The notes below the pieces were generated by a model that worked only from the letters and a program-made list of their open reading frames with translations, searched no databases and was not told where the DNA came from. From XYD12-FULL-36-8 sp964613805 (lineage in GTDB: Bacteria > Bacteroidota > Ignavibacteria > Ignavibacteriales > Ignavibacteriaceae), in the NCBI GenBank assembly GCA_964613805.1, contig CAZTJF010000015.1, positions 1 to 64,000 on the forward strand: a DNA stretch of 64,000 nucleotides. Direction: 5' to 3'. How positions within the stretch are numbered: position 1 is the stretch's first letter; each line of letters begins with the position of its first letter. Position numbers and translations under genes: made by a program. This document shows positions 37,745-45,882 of this stretch, one piece after another.

Positions 37745-38394
37745 GTTACACTCTCAGTTATCTAGAGGGAAAATAATCTGAAAATTAAAATATTTTTTAA
37801 TCTGCAATCAAAAAGTTAAACTTATCATATCTATGAATACACTCAGCAGCAACTATTTACAATAATGTATGAATTCATCGGCAGGGCAGAGCAATCACTT
37901 GAAAATTTATAAGACTGGAATTTATTTTCATTGGTGAACATCTAAATGCTAACGCCCCTCAAATGTTGAGTGTTCACGCCTTGTGGGGAAAATTGTAGTT
38001 CCGTAATTCGAGAATTTAACTGCAATTCAATATTGTGCAACTTTCCTCGAAAGGTGGAGAAAAAGTTTTTTTCTCAAAGAAATTTAGAAATAATTTTATG
38101 AATAAAACAAGAATAAAGAAAAAAATTTTAATTATAATCCTTATCTGGGAAAGGTTCACTTACACCAGATAGAAGTTATGAAAAAGGGAGGTAACGCGTC
38201 CTAAGTGTAAGATTTCTATCCAAATTAAGGATGTTCTTAACCAGGTGTAATCGGGATCGAAATAACGATCTTACTCGTTTGTCATGTTGAATTCCTCCAT
38301 TATAATGCTTTAGCGATGTGAATCGGGGGAGAGACAGCTATTTTCTCAGTGAAAGATTTCTCATCCCGCAATTGCGAGATGAGGAATGACGAGA
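37745..38394. other. Non-coding gap with dispersed palindromic elements
   Basis: No gene is seen in 650 bp. An imperfect hairpin spans 37934-37977 (gtgaaca / tgttcac), and a small palindrome gagaaaaagttttttTCTC-type lies at 38057-38075. A fragment aatcgggatcga near 38248 matches an end of the 15189 element, and a fuller copy lies at 38281-38390. The region appears to collect repeats downstream of the efflux operon. Confidence 0.55.
38281..38390. repeat. MITE-like palindromic element, second copy
   Basis: It begins gtcatgttga and ends gaggaatgac, so GTCAT/ATGAC are terminal inverted repeats. Read on the minus strand it shows GTCATT, then TGAGAAATCT, then TCTCTCCC..GATT in the same order as 15189-15290. 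An internal atctcgcaattgcgggat palindrome is specific to this copy. It ends 4 bp before the stop of the RND permease gene. Confidence 0.55.
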
Positions 38395-41300
38395 TTAATC
38401 TTCAACTCTTACTCTAATAGTTTCCGGTTCAAGGATAGGTTCAATTAGGTTTTCTTTTCTTCTAACTAGTTTTTTTACAAATGCCGGGATTGATATTCTC
38501 AACTCTTCCATTTTTGAATAGACAACAGGGACAAAGATTAAAGTCAATACGAGAGAACTGGTTAATCCACCAATGATTGCCCAAGCCAAACCGGATTTCC
38601 ACTCACCACCAGCAGAACCTGAAAGTGCGATTGGCATCATGCCAAAAATCATGGTTAGAGTTGTCATAAGAATTGGTCTGAGCCGCATTTTGCCCGCATC
38701 AATAAGTGCATCATAAACTCTAACTCCTTCTTTACGAACTGCGTTAGTCCTGTCAACAAGAAGAATTGCGTTCTTACCGACTAACCCAACGAGCATTATA
38801 ATTCCAAGAATCGAAAAAATATTTAGAGATTTCATAGTTAAAGCAAGTGCAAGGAAAGCACCAATCATTGCGAGCGGAATTGAAAAGAGAACGACAAAAG
38901 GATAAACGAAAGAATCATATAGTGCTACCATTATCAAGTATGTAAAAATTATAGCAGCGAATAAGGCAAGACCTAAACTTCCAAATGATTCTTTTTGATT
39001 TTTAACATCACCAGAAAAAGAATATGTAACACCTTTCGGCAAATCTAATTTTTTCAGTTCAGTTTCTATGTCTGCAGAAACAGTTCCGCTTGGTCTACCA
39101 ACAACTTGGGAAAATACTGTTACGGATGCATTTCTATCCTGCCTTTGCAGTTTTGTGGGTCCAAGACTACGTTCAATCGAGGCAAACTGCTCAAGTTCAA
39201 CTTGCTGCCCTTTTCGATTCATGAAAGTGATGTTGTTAATGTCTTCAGTGCGTGTTCTATCAAATTCATCAAGACGAATTCTAATATCAAACTCATTTGG
39301 TCCATCCCTAAATTTCGATTCATCGTCTCCGGTCAAAGCTATTCTTAAAGTTTGCCCAACTTCAGAAAGATTTAATCCGAAACTATTCATCTTTTCTCTA
39401 TCCATAACGATTCGCAGTTCAGGTTTTCCCTGCTCAGATGAAAGACGAACATCCGAAGCACCTTGAATTTGTTTTACTTTCTCTTCCACTAATTTTGCCG
39501 AACTGATTACATCATCGTAATTCGGTCCGGTTATCAGTAATTGAATTGGAGTTTGATTTGCTACACCAAAAATACCGATTGGATTAACTCTCGCCTTTAT
39601 TCCAGGAATCAATGCAAGCTTTTCTTTAATTTCAGCTATCATATCATCTGTAGATTTTTTCCTTTGATTCTTTTCAACAAGGGTAACGCTTATTTCGCTT
39701 GTATTGTTGGATGCAAAACCAATCAGCCCTTCATTTGAAGCACCGGTATTGACAAAAGTTCTTTCAACTTCCGACAAACTGTTTAGTATGTTTTCAATCT
39801 TCTGTGATGTTCTATTTGTTTCATCAAGCTTTGCTCCTTGAGGTAATTCAATTGTAACTGCAAACTCACCTCTGTCAGCAACTGAAATGAATTCTGAACC
39901 GATAAATCCAAATGGAATTAGTGCAAATGATGAAACGAAGAGCATAACCGTTGCTATTGCAACTTTTCCACGATTGGCTAACGACCATTTTAGTATTTTG
40001 ATGTAATCGTAAGCTGCTATGTGGTAAATTTTTTCAAACCATAAAGCAAATCTGCCGAATATAGTTTTGCTTGTCAGTCTTTCAAGCTTTGCAAATCGTG
40101 AGGCTAACATTGGAGTAATTGTAAATGAAACAAATAAGCTCATAAGTGTAGAGAATACTACAACAAGTGCAAATTGTCGCATGATATTTCCAATAATTCC
40201 GCCAACCAATGCAATAGGTAAGAACACTACAACATCAACCAGCGTAATTGCAAGTGCAGCAAATCCTATTTCGTTTCTGCCTTTAAGTGATGCCACACTT
40301 TTTTCTTCGCCCTTTTCAATGTGATGATAAATATTTTCCAAGACTACTATTGAATCGTCAACAAGAATTCCAACTACCAGTGATAAGCCGAGCAAAGTCA
40401 TTAAATTTAGCGTGAACCCGAAAGCATACATCAATGCAAAAGTTGCAATCAAGGAGGAAGGAATTGCTATCATTACGATTAAAGAATTTCTTAAGCTGTG
40501 TAAGAACATTAACATCACTAATGCAACAAGTACGACTGCTATTGCGAGATCTTTTTTAACAGCATTTGCCGCATCAATGGTGAAGAGAGAACCATCTTGA
40601 GCAATATTGAAATTCAAATCATACGCTTTGTATTTTTCTTCCAACTCTGCAATTTTTTTGCGTGAAAATTTGCTTACCTCAACTGCATTTGCATCTGACT
40701 GCTTAGAAATATTTAATGCGACAGTTGTTACACCGTTGATTCGGACATGATTTGTGTAATCTTTAATTCCATCACTGATCTCTGCTATGTCGCTTAACTT
40801 GATTGTTCCTCCGCTTCGCGATGTACCAATTGCAAGATTTCGCAGATCATCCAACGAAGTAAACTTGCCTGCAACACGCACCACAAATTGTTCATCTGAA
40901 GCTTTAATGCTGCCGGTTGGGAAATCGAGATTAGAGGTTTTTATAATCTGTGCGACTTGTGTAATTGAAAGTCCGAACGATTTTAATTTTTGACGATCAA
41001 GGTTTACTTGAATTTCTCTTTCTTCACCGCCAATTAGGTTTATTTGAGCAACACCAGAAACTTTTGATAATTGCGGTTTGACTTGCTCTTTTAAGAAAGT
41101 ATAAAACTCTTTCGGTGGAAGATTTGATGTTACTCCTGAACGAATCACAGGGATTTCATCTAATGCAAATTTTGATACCGCAGGTGATTTAACCCCTGAA
41201 GGAAGTCTAGACAAAACCTCACCAATTTTTCTTTGTGCATCTTGCAAAGCAAGATCGGGGTTTGCAGCTTGAATCAATTCAACAATAACAAAGGAAACTC

Positions 41301-41559
41301 CTTCAAAAGATTGTGAACGAATTTCTGAAATCTTATCAATCCCTGATAAAGCATCCTCAATCGTTTTCGTTACACCTGTCTCAACTTCTGAAGGTGATGC
41401 ACCCGGATAAATTGTGGTCACAGTAATAATTGGAGCCGTAAATTTTGGCAGTAATTCATAGTTAAGCTGGTTAAAACTGAATATTCCAAGAACAGCTAAT
41501 GCGGTGAATATTACAATAATCAGTGAAGGTCTTTTAATTGCTATTTCTGTTAATGTCAT
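38395..41559 (-). CDS. RND efflux transporter permease (HAE1/AcrB-like)
   Basis: The 1054-residue inner-membrane pump has the standard RND plan: TM1 at the N-terminus ('KRPSLIIVIFTALAVLGIF'), a large periplasmic loop, TM2-6, a second loop and TM8-12. The proton-relay acidic pair is visible in 'GLSLVVGILVDDSIVVLENI' (TM4, DD), followed by the family motif 'YHHIEKGEEK'. TM10-12 include 'IMLVGLVGKNAILLVDRTN' and 'PILMTTLTMIFGMMP'. The substrate loop 'VTTIYPGASPSEVE' is typical of drug/HAE1 pumps rather than metal (CusA) pumps. It is the last gene of an operon TetR - TolC - adaptor - permease, 317 bp after the adaptor gene. The probable role is drug or solvent export. Confidence 0.93.
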   Translation of the reverse strand: MTLTEIAIKRPSLIIVIFTALAVLGIFSFNQLNYELLPKFTAPIITVTTIYPGASPSEVETGVTKTIEDALSGIDKISEIRSQSFEGVSFVIVELIQAANPDLALQDAQRKIGEVLSRLPSGVKSPAVSKFALDEIPVIRSGVTSNLPPKEFYTFLKEQVKPQLSKVSGVAQINLIGGEEREIQVNLDRQKLKSFGLSITQVAQIIKTSNLDFPTGSIKASDEQFVVRVAGKFTSLDDLRNLAIGTSRSGGTIKLSDIAEISDGIKDYTNHVRINGVTTVALNISKQSDANAVEVSKFSRKKIAELEEKYKAYDLNFNIAQDGSLFTIDAANAVKKDLAIAVVLVALVMLMFLHSLRNSLIVMIAIPSSLIATFALMYAFGFTLNLMTLLGLSLVVGILVDDSIVVLENIYHHIEKGEEKSVASLKGRNEIGFAALAITLVDVVVFLPIALVGGIIGNIMRQFALVVVFSTLMSLFVSFTITPMLASRFAKLERLTSKTIFGRFALWFEKIYHIAAYDYIKILKWSLANRGKVAIATVMLFVSSFALIPFGFIGSEFISVADRGEFAVTIELPQGAKLDETNRTSQKIENILNSLSEVERTFVNTGASNEGLIGFASNNTSEISVTLVEKNQRKKSTDDMIAEIKEKLALIPGIKARVNPIGIFGVANQTPIQLLITGPNYDDVISSAKLVEEKVKQIQGASDVRLSSEQGKPELRIVMDREKMNSFGLNLSEVGQTLRIALTGDDESKFRDGPNEFDIRIRLDEFDRTRTEDINNITFMNRKGQQVELEQFASIERSLGPTKLQRQDRNASVTVFSQVVGRPSGTVSADIETELKKLDLPKGVTYSFSGDVKNQKESFGSLGLALFAAIIFTYLIMVALYDSFVYPFVVLFSIPLAMIGAFLALALTMKSLNIFSILGIIMLVGLVGKNAILLVDRTNAVRKEGVRVYDALIDAGKMRLRPILMTTLTMIFGMMPIALSGSAGGEWKSGLAWAIIGGLTSSLVLTLIFVPVVYSKMEELRISIPAFVKKLVRRKENLIEPILEPETIRVRVED

Positions 41560-41876
41560 TAATATTTTCCTAAAATTTGGTTTATAAATTCGTCAAAATG
41601 TTGCTTGAAAACAGTGGCTTATTTGACTTTGATTAAAAATCAATTTGCAATAAGCTAATAAGGTTAATTAATTTATAGATTGGATTGGTTACTAAGGTCA
41701 AGCCCACTGCTGTAGTATCGATAATATTGTTTATCCATTTCATATTAATTGTAATCAGAAAAATTTATCAATGGCATGTATGAATTCGAAATCTTTTTCA
41801 ACTTTCTTCAACCTTAGTAAAAACGAGTTACAGTTAAAATAACCTTATCACCTTATTAAAATAATTTTAACTGCAA
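41560..41876. other. Intra-operon gap between adaptor and permease genes
   Basis: This 317-bp AT-rich stretch has no gene or clear hairpin. Its length is unusual inside an efflux operon, where spacings are otherwise 2-9 bp. It could hold a secondary promoter for the permease. Confidence 0.4.
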
Positions 41877-42935
41877 TTACTTTACTATTTCAACATTAAA
41901 ATTATTCTGGATGATATTTTGTCCGCTGGTTACAACCTGTTCACCTTCATTCAATCCGCTGAGTATTTCCACAAAGGTATCGAATTGCACACCAAGAGAG
42001 ATAGTTCGCAGTTTTGCAATTCCATTTTCGACAACAAACACTTGCGGTGAACGTGTACTTCCTACAAGTGCTTCTCGCGGTAATGCAATCACATTCGATT
42101 TTGATAAGGATGAAAAATATACTCTTGCAAACATGCCGGCTTTCAAACTTTTATCTGATCTGTTTGGAACAGAGATTTCAACAGGATAAGTATGTGCATC
42201 ATCTCCTTTAGCAGAAATGTTAGTAATTTTCCCAGAGTATTTTACATCCGGATAAACATCTGTGGTTACAACTACCTCATCGCCAGCTTTCAGTCGTACG
42301 GCATCTTTCTCAGAAACATTAACTTTTACTTTGAGTTTTGAAATATCAACAATGTTTGCAACAAGCGTGGCGTTAGGTCCACTTGCAACATAACTGCCAA
42401 CATCAACCGGACGAAAAGTGACATAACCTGAAATGGGTGTTGTAATTTTTGTGTCACTAAGCTGACGTTTTGCAAGAATGTACTGGCTCTCAGCGTTTAC
42501 ATAACCAAGTTTTGCTGCATCATATTGTGCATCACTTGCAGATTTTGTCTCGAGCAGTGCCTTCACTCGTTCATAATCTTTTTTGGCTTTCTCCAAGTTT
42601 GCTAATGCAGAATTGTAAGCAGCTTTTTTAAGTTCATCATCAACTTGAACGATAACTGAACCGGCTGGCTTATAATCGCCAACATTGGCATAAACATTCG
42701 TTATTCTGCCGCTGGTTTCTGAAATGATGTTTACATCATTGTTTGCTGCAATTGTACCAACCAAAGAAATTTCTTCCAAAGGATTTTTTCGTTCAACTTT
42801 TACAACGGATACATAATATTTTTCCGCGTACTCAACTTTGGATTTTGCTTCCATTTTGCTTTTGTTATAAAACAATAAAATAAGCACAGTTGCGAATAAA
42901 ACTATAGCTCCAACTATATATTTAGTTTTTTTCAT
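41877..42935 (-). CDS. RND efflux periplasmic adaptor subunit (HlyD/AcrA family)
   Basis: The 352-residue membrane-fusion protein has an N-terminal membrane anchor ('YIVGAIVLFATVLILLFY'). Lipoyl halves flank a short coiled-coil hairpin: 'GTIAANNDVNIISETSGRIT' and 'ITTPISGYVTFRPVDVGSYV' are the lipoyl motifs, with helices between ('ALANLEKAKKDYERVKALLE'). The beta-barrel domain with 'KAGMFARVYF' and a membrane-proximal 'GLNEGEQVVTSGQNII' follow. The adaptor links the pump to TolC. The gene lies 9 bp after the TolC gene. Confidence 0.93.
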   Translation of the reverse strand: MKKTKYIVGAIVLFATVLILLFYNKSKMEAKSKVEYAEKYYVSVVKVERKNPLEEISLVGTIAANNDVNIISETSGRITNVYANVGDYKPAGSVIVQVDDELKKAAYNSALANLEKAKKDYERVKALLETKSASDAQYDAAKLGYVNAESQYILAKRQLSDTKITTPISGYVTFRPVDVGSYVASGPNATLVANIVDISKLKVKVNVSEKDAVRLKAGDEVVVTTDVYPDVKYSGKITNISAKGDDAHTYPVEISVPNRSDKSLKAGMFARVYFSSLSKSNVIALPREALVGSTRSPQVFVVENGIAKLRTISLGVQFDTFVEILSGLNEGEQVVTSGQNIIQNNFNVEIVK

Positions 42936-42944
42936 CTTTTTCTC

Positions 42945-44267
42945 CTATTCACCTAATGATTTATTTAATTTGGCTTTTGCTAATTCGTAATCCACTAATG
43001 AATTAGTATAATTTGTTTTTGCCTGAAGTAATGCGACTTCAGCATCTATAATATCCGAGCTTGTAATAAGTCCTTGCTTAAACCGTTCACTTGTGATTCG
43101 CATATTTTCTTCAGCTTGCTTTACTCCGACTTCGGAAATATCAATTTTCATTTTATTTTGATTGACCGACAAATAATTTTGCGTTACTTCAAGTGTAACC
43201 GCATCCTTCAAAATTCCCAGCCCCTCTTGAGATTGGGTCAGAGTAGCTTCCGCTTGTTCGGTTTGATATGAAGTCGAAAACCAGTTCCAAACATCCCAGC
43301 TAAGAGACACACCTGCATCCCAAGTTTCTTTAAATTTGTCTTGTCCGGGGACAATCCGAGGATTAGGGCGGCTGTAATAAAAATTTGAAAACAAAAATAA
43401 TTGAGGATACCAATTAGACTGAGCTAATGTAACCCCACTTTCACTTGCCTTGATTCTATAGTTTATTGATTTTATTTCAGCTCTATTATCCATCGCATGA
43501 TTGATCAAGTTTTTTAGTTCATCGTATTCTTGTTTTTTAAGATTTGGAGAAGAAGCTATTTCAATTTCAGTGCTTAAGGGAATGCTCATTGTGCTGTTAA
43601 GATTAATCATTGCAAGTTTAAGATTATTATTTGCATCAACTTGTCTAAACAATGCATCATTGTATTGAACTTCAATTTTCAGCACGTCATTATTAGTCAG
43701 CATTCCTTGGTTAAGTAAATTTTGTGCATCGGTCAGATGAGCTTTAATCTGTTCCACATTTTCATCAACTACTTTTTTTAATTGTGTTGCTTTGAACAAT
43801 CCCCAATATGCATTTCTAACATTGAAAATAAGTTCTTTTCTATCCTTTTTGTAATCTTCATTTGAAGCATTTGCAGAATACTCAGCAATATCGCTGCTGC
43901 TTTTTAATCTGAAACCGGTAAACAATGGCTGTGCTAATGATAGCTTTGTTGAATAATTGTTCAGAATTGATGGTGAAATTTCAAATGTTCCGAAAGGTGT
44001 TGTGATATTGAAGGGATCAACCTCACTCAATCTCGTATATCCGGCGCTGAACTTTAGTGAAGGCAGCCGCGAAGCATTCACTTCCTTTAGTCTCGCTTCA
44101 CTAAACTTATACCTTGCGAGAGAAGAGTTAAGTACCTTACTGTTTTTCAGTGCGAAGTCAATTGCGTCCTCAACATTTAGTGAAATTTTTTCCTGTGCAC
44201 TGGCAATGCCCAGGAAGTAAAATGTCATCAGTATGATATAAAAAAATCTAACTAAATAAGTTTCCAA
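42945..44267 (-). CDS. TolC family outer-membrane efflux protein
   Basis: The 440-residue protein has a signal peptide ('FFYIILMTFYFLGIASAQ') and the internal duplication of the TolC family: two halves with 'ALKNSKVLNSSLARYKFSEA' and 'YRIKASESGVTLAQSNWYPQ' helices and short beta strands ('LKFSAGYTRL', 'LFLFSNFYYS'). The C-terminal helix 'SSDIIDAEVALLQAKTNYTN' is characteristic. It forms the outer-membrane duct of the efflux system and starts 2 nt after the TetR gene stop. Confidence 0.92.
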   Translation of the reverse strand: METYLVRFFYIILMTFYFLGIASAQEKISLNVEDAIDFALKNSKVLNSSLARYKFSEARLKEVNASRLPSLKFSAGYTRLSEVDPFNITTPFGTFEISPSILNNYSTKLSLAQPLFTGFRLKSSSDIAEYSANASNEDYKKDRKELIFNVRNAYWGLFKATQLKKVVDENVEQIKAHLTDAQNLLNQGMLTNNDVLKIEVQYNDALFRQVDANNNLKLAMINLNSTMSIPLSTEIEIASSPNLKKQEYDELKNLINHAMDNRAEIKSINYRIKASESGVTLAQSNWYPQLFLFSNFYYSRPNPRIVPGQDKFKETWDAGVSLSWDVWNWFSTSYQTEQAEATLTQSQEGLGILKDAVTLEVTQNYLSVNQNKMKIDISEVGVKQAEENMRITSERFKQGLITSSDIIDAEVALLQAKTNYTNSLVDYELAKAKLNKSLGE

Positions 44268-44269
44268 TT

Positions 44270-44911
44270 TTAAAATACCTCCGTTTTATCTTTTGCAGTT
44301 AATTGAAGATTCACATAACGAAATCTTCCTTTTTCAGACAGAATTCCCTCGAAAAGTATTTTGATTATTTCGTCATAAACTTGATGGCTTGTATAAGGCA
44401 TCTGCGAAAGAACTTCGGGAATCATAATTTCATTAATTGCGGCAGCATAAATCATTACGATAAGTTCGCTGTTAATATCAGCTTTAACGAAACCTTCTTT
44501 TATACCATGGTTGATAAGCTTTGTGAAATTACCCTGACTTTTTTGACGCTTAAATTCTTGAATGTCTTTCCAAATCTCAGGATGGTTCTTAATAAGATCC
44601 TGAGTTAGATTACCTTGCATTCTTTTGATGTTTTCTCCAATAATATCTAAAACACTCTGTAATTTTTGAATAAAATCTGTTGTCTCATCGGCAAATATCT
44701 TCTCAAACTTTTCTTCAACATCACATTTAACAGAAGATACAAGTTCACGAAGAACATGTTCTTTGTTCGTGAAATATTTATATAAAGTTTTTTTGCTAAT
44801 GCCGAGGTTTGAAGCAATTTCTTCCATTGTCACTTTGGAGTAACTAAAATTTTGAAACATTTCGTGAGATTTTTCCAAAATTCTTTTTTTTGTGATTTGT
44901 TCTTCTAACAT
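44270..44911 (-). CDS. TetR/AcrR family transcriptional regulator
   Basis: The 213-residue regulator has an N-terminal helix-turn-helix (about residues 8-55: 'SYSKVTMEEIASNLGISKKT' then 'LYKYFTNKEHVLRELV'). A helical ligand-binding domain follows. It leads the efflux operon, so autoregulation and repression of the pump are expected. A 28-bp palindrome that fits a TetR operator is 89 bp upstream (45000-45027), with a half-site at 44945. Confidence 0.92.
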   Translation of the reverse strand: MLEEQITKKRILEKSHEMFQNFSYSKVTMEEIASNLGISKKTLYKYFTNKEHVLRELVSSVKCDVEEKFEKIFADETTDFIQKLQSVLDIIGENIKRMQGNLTQDLIKNHPEIWKDIQEFKRQKSQGNFTKLINHGIKEGFVKADINSELIVMIYAAAINEIMIPEVLSQMPYTSHQVYDEIIKILFEGILSEKGRFRYVNLQLTAKDKTEVF

Positions 44912-44999
44912 CCTTTTTCTTTCAAAAATAAACGATTTAGCCCTATAACGTTTCTATACGACTAATAGTTCCTTATAAAAGCAGTATAATTAATAGTTG

Positions 45000-45027
45000 G
45001 GAAACATTATTCGTAAATAACGTTTCC
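45000..45027. promoter_or_regulatory. TetR-type operator palindrome for the efflux operon
   Basis: GGAAACATTATT (45000-45011), CGTA, AATAACGTTTCC (45016-45027): the 12-bp arms match at 11 of 12 positions. A further half-site, ataacgtttct, lies at about 44946-44956. Position and symmetry fit the operator of the adjacent TetR regulator, which would control its own operon. Confidence 0.7.
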
Positions 45028-45155
45028 AAATTATAAAGATATTTATTGCATGTCAAGATGATTTTTGATTTTTGGTAAAATGAGTTGATGGTTGGTTATT
45101 AAACAGCATTAATTTCAATTGAAGCAGACCTTTTCTTTTTTAATTCAAGAGTCGC

Positions 45156-45190
45156 AAAAAAATCCCCGGTAAAACAGCCGGGGACTATTT
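45156..45190 (-). terminator. Rho-independent terminator of the HEAT-like gene
   Basis: tccccgg (45163-45169) and ccgggga (45178-45184) form a 7-bp stem with an 8-nt loop. On the minus strand seven T follow (45162-45156). The plus strand also has a T-rich run after the stem, so it may act in both directions. Confidence 0.8.
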
Positions 45191-45214
45191 TTTTAGTTAT
45201 CTTAACCAATTTTA

Positions 45215-45640
45215 TCATTGAACTACACCGTAATCAACTTTAAACTCTTCATTTGGATGACAAATGAGGTAATGATTCAATAAAATTTCTGCTGATTTCT
45301 TCAGGTATGGACAATTATTCTTCAAGCAAACATTTTTCAGTACAGCCAAAGCTTCTCTATTTTGAATCTGGTATAAAGCAAAAACTGCCGCAGTCTTTAC
45401 TTCATAAGTTAAATCTGAATCTAAAATTTTGGCGAGGTGCTCAACTGTTTCAGTAATCTTATATTCGCCGGCAAGTATTGCAGAACCAATAACTAAACCG
45501 CTGTTACTGGAATTCAATCCAAGGATTAAAGATTGAATTTTGTCATTGGAAAATTTTTTTATGTTGCTGCCGCCTAATGCTGTCTCACTTAGTAAAAAAG
45601 AGGTTAACAGCACAAGTACAAGAGTAGATAGGGTTTTCAT
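45215..45640 (-). CDS. Small secreted HEAT-repeat-like protein
   Basis: The 141-residue product has a signal peptide ending near 'SETALGGS'. The mature part is helical with HEAT-like units: 'GLVIGSAILAGEYKITETVE', 'LAKILDSDLTYEVKTAAVFA', 'LYQIQNREALAVLKNVCL', 'YLKKSAEILLNHYLI'. There are three cysteines, two of them in 'VCLKNNC'. It is a single-gene unit with its own terminator, upstream of and not in operon with the TetR gene. Related small HEAT-like exported proteins are common in Ignavibacteria-type genomes; the function is unknown. Confidence 0.75.
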   Translation of the reverse strand: MKTLSTLVLVLLTSFLLSETALGGSNIKKFSNDKIQSLILGLNSSNSGLVIGSAILAGEYKITETVEHLAKILDSDLTYEVKTAAVFALYQIQNREALAVLKNVCLKNNCPYLKKSAEILLNHYLICHPNEEFKVDYGVVQ

Positions 45641-45882
45641 GTTTTCTCCTTTTATTTTAGTTATAAATATTTTTTAACCCATGTGCAATTAGCAAAATAT
45701 AAAGTGAAAAGTCTTTTTAATTCTTAGGAAAGGTTTTATTTAATGTTGTACGGAATTTTTAGCTCCCTGGATGAAAATAATTCCAAAGCGATTATTTAAA
45801 CATTCATTTACTAATCCTATTTTTTTTAATTAAGTTTGACTAAAATTAAATCTTCAACTCTATCTTCTGGACCGGAGGTATC

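Noticed and set aside
37934..37977. Hairpin gtgaaca/tgttcac with TTGAG/CTCAA inside, considered as an integron attC site
   Set aside because: The core GTTRRRY/RYYYAAC pairing is not satisfied and no integrase or cassette array is present.
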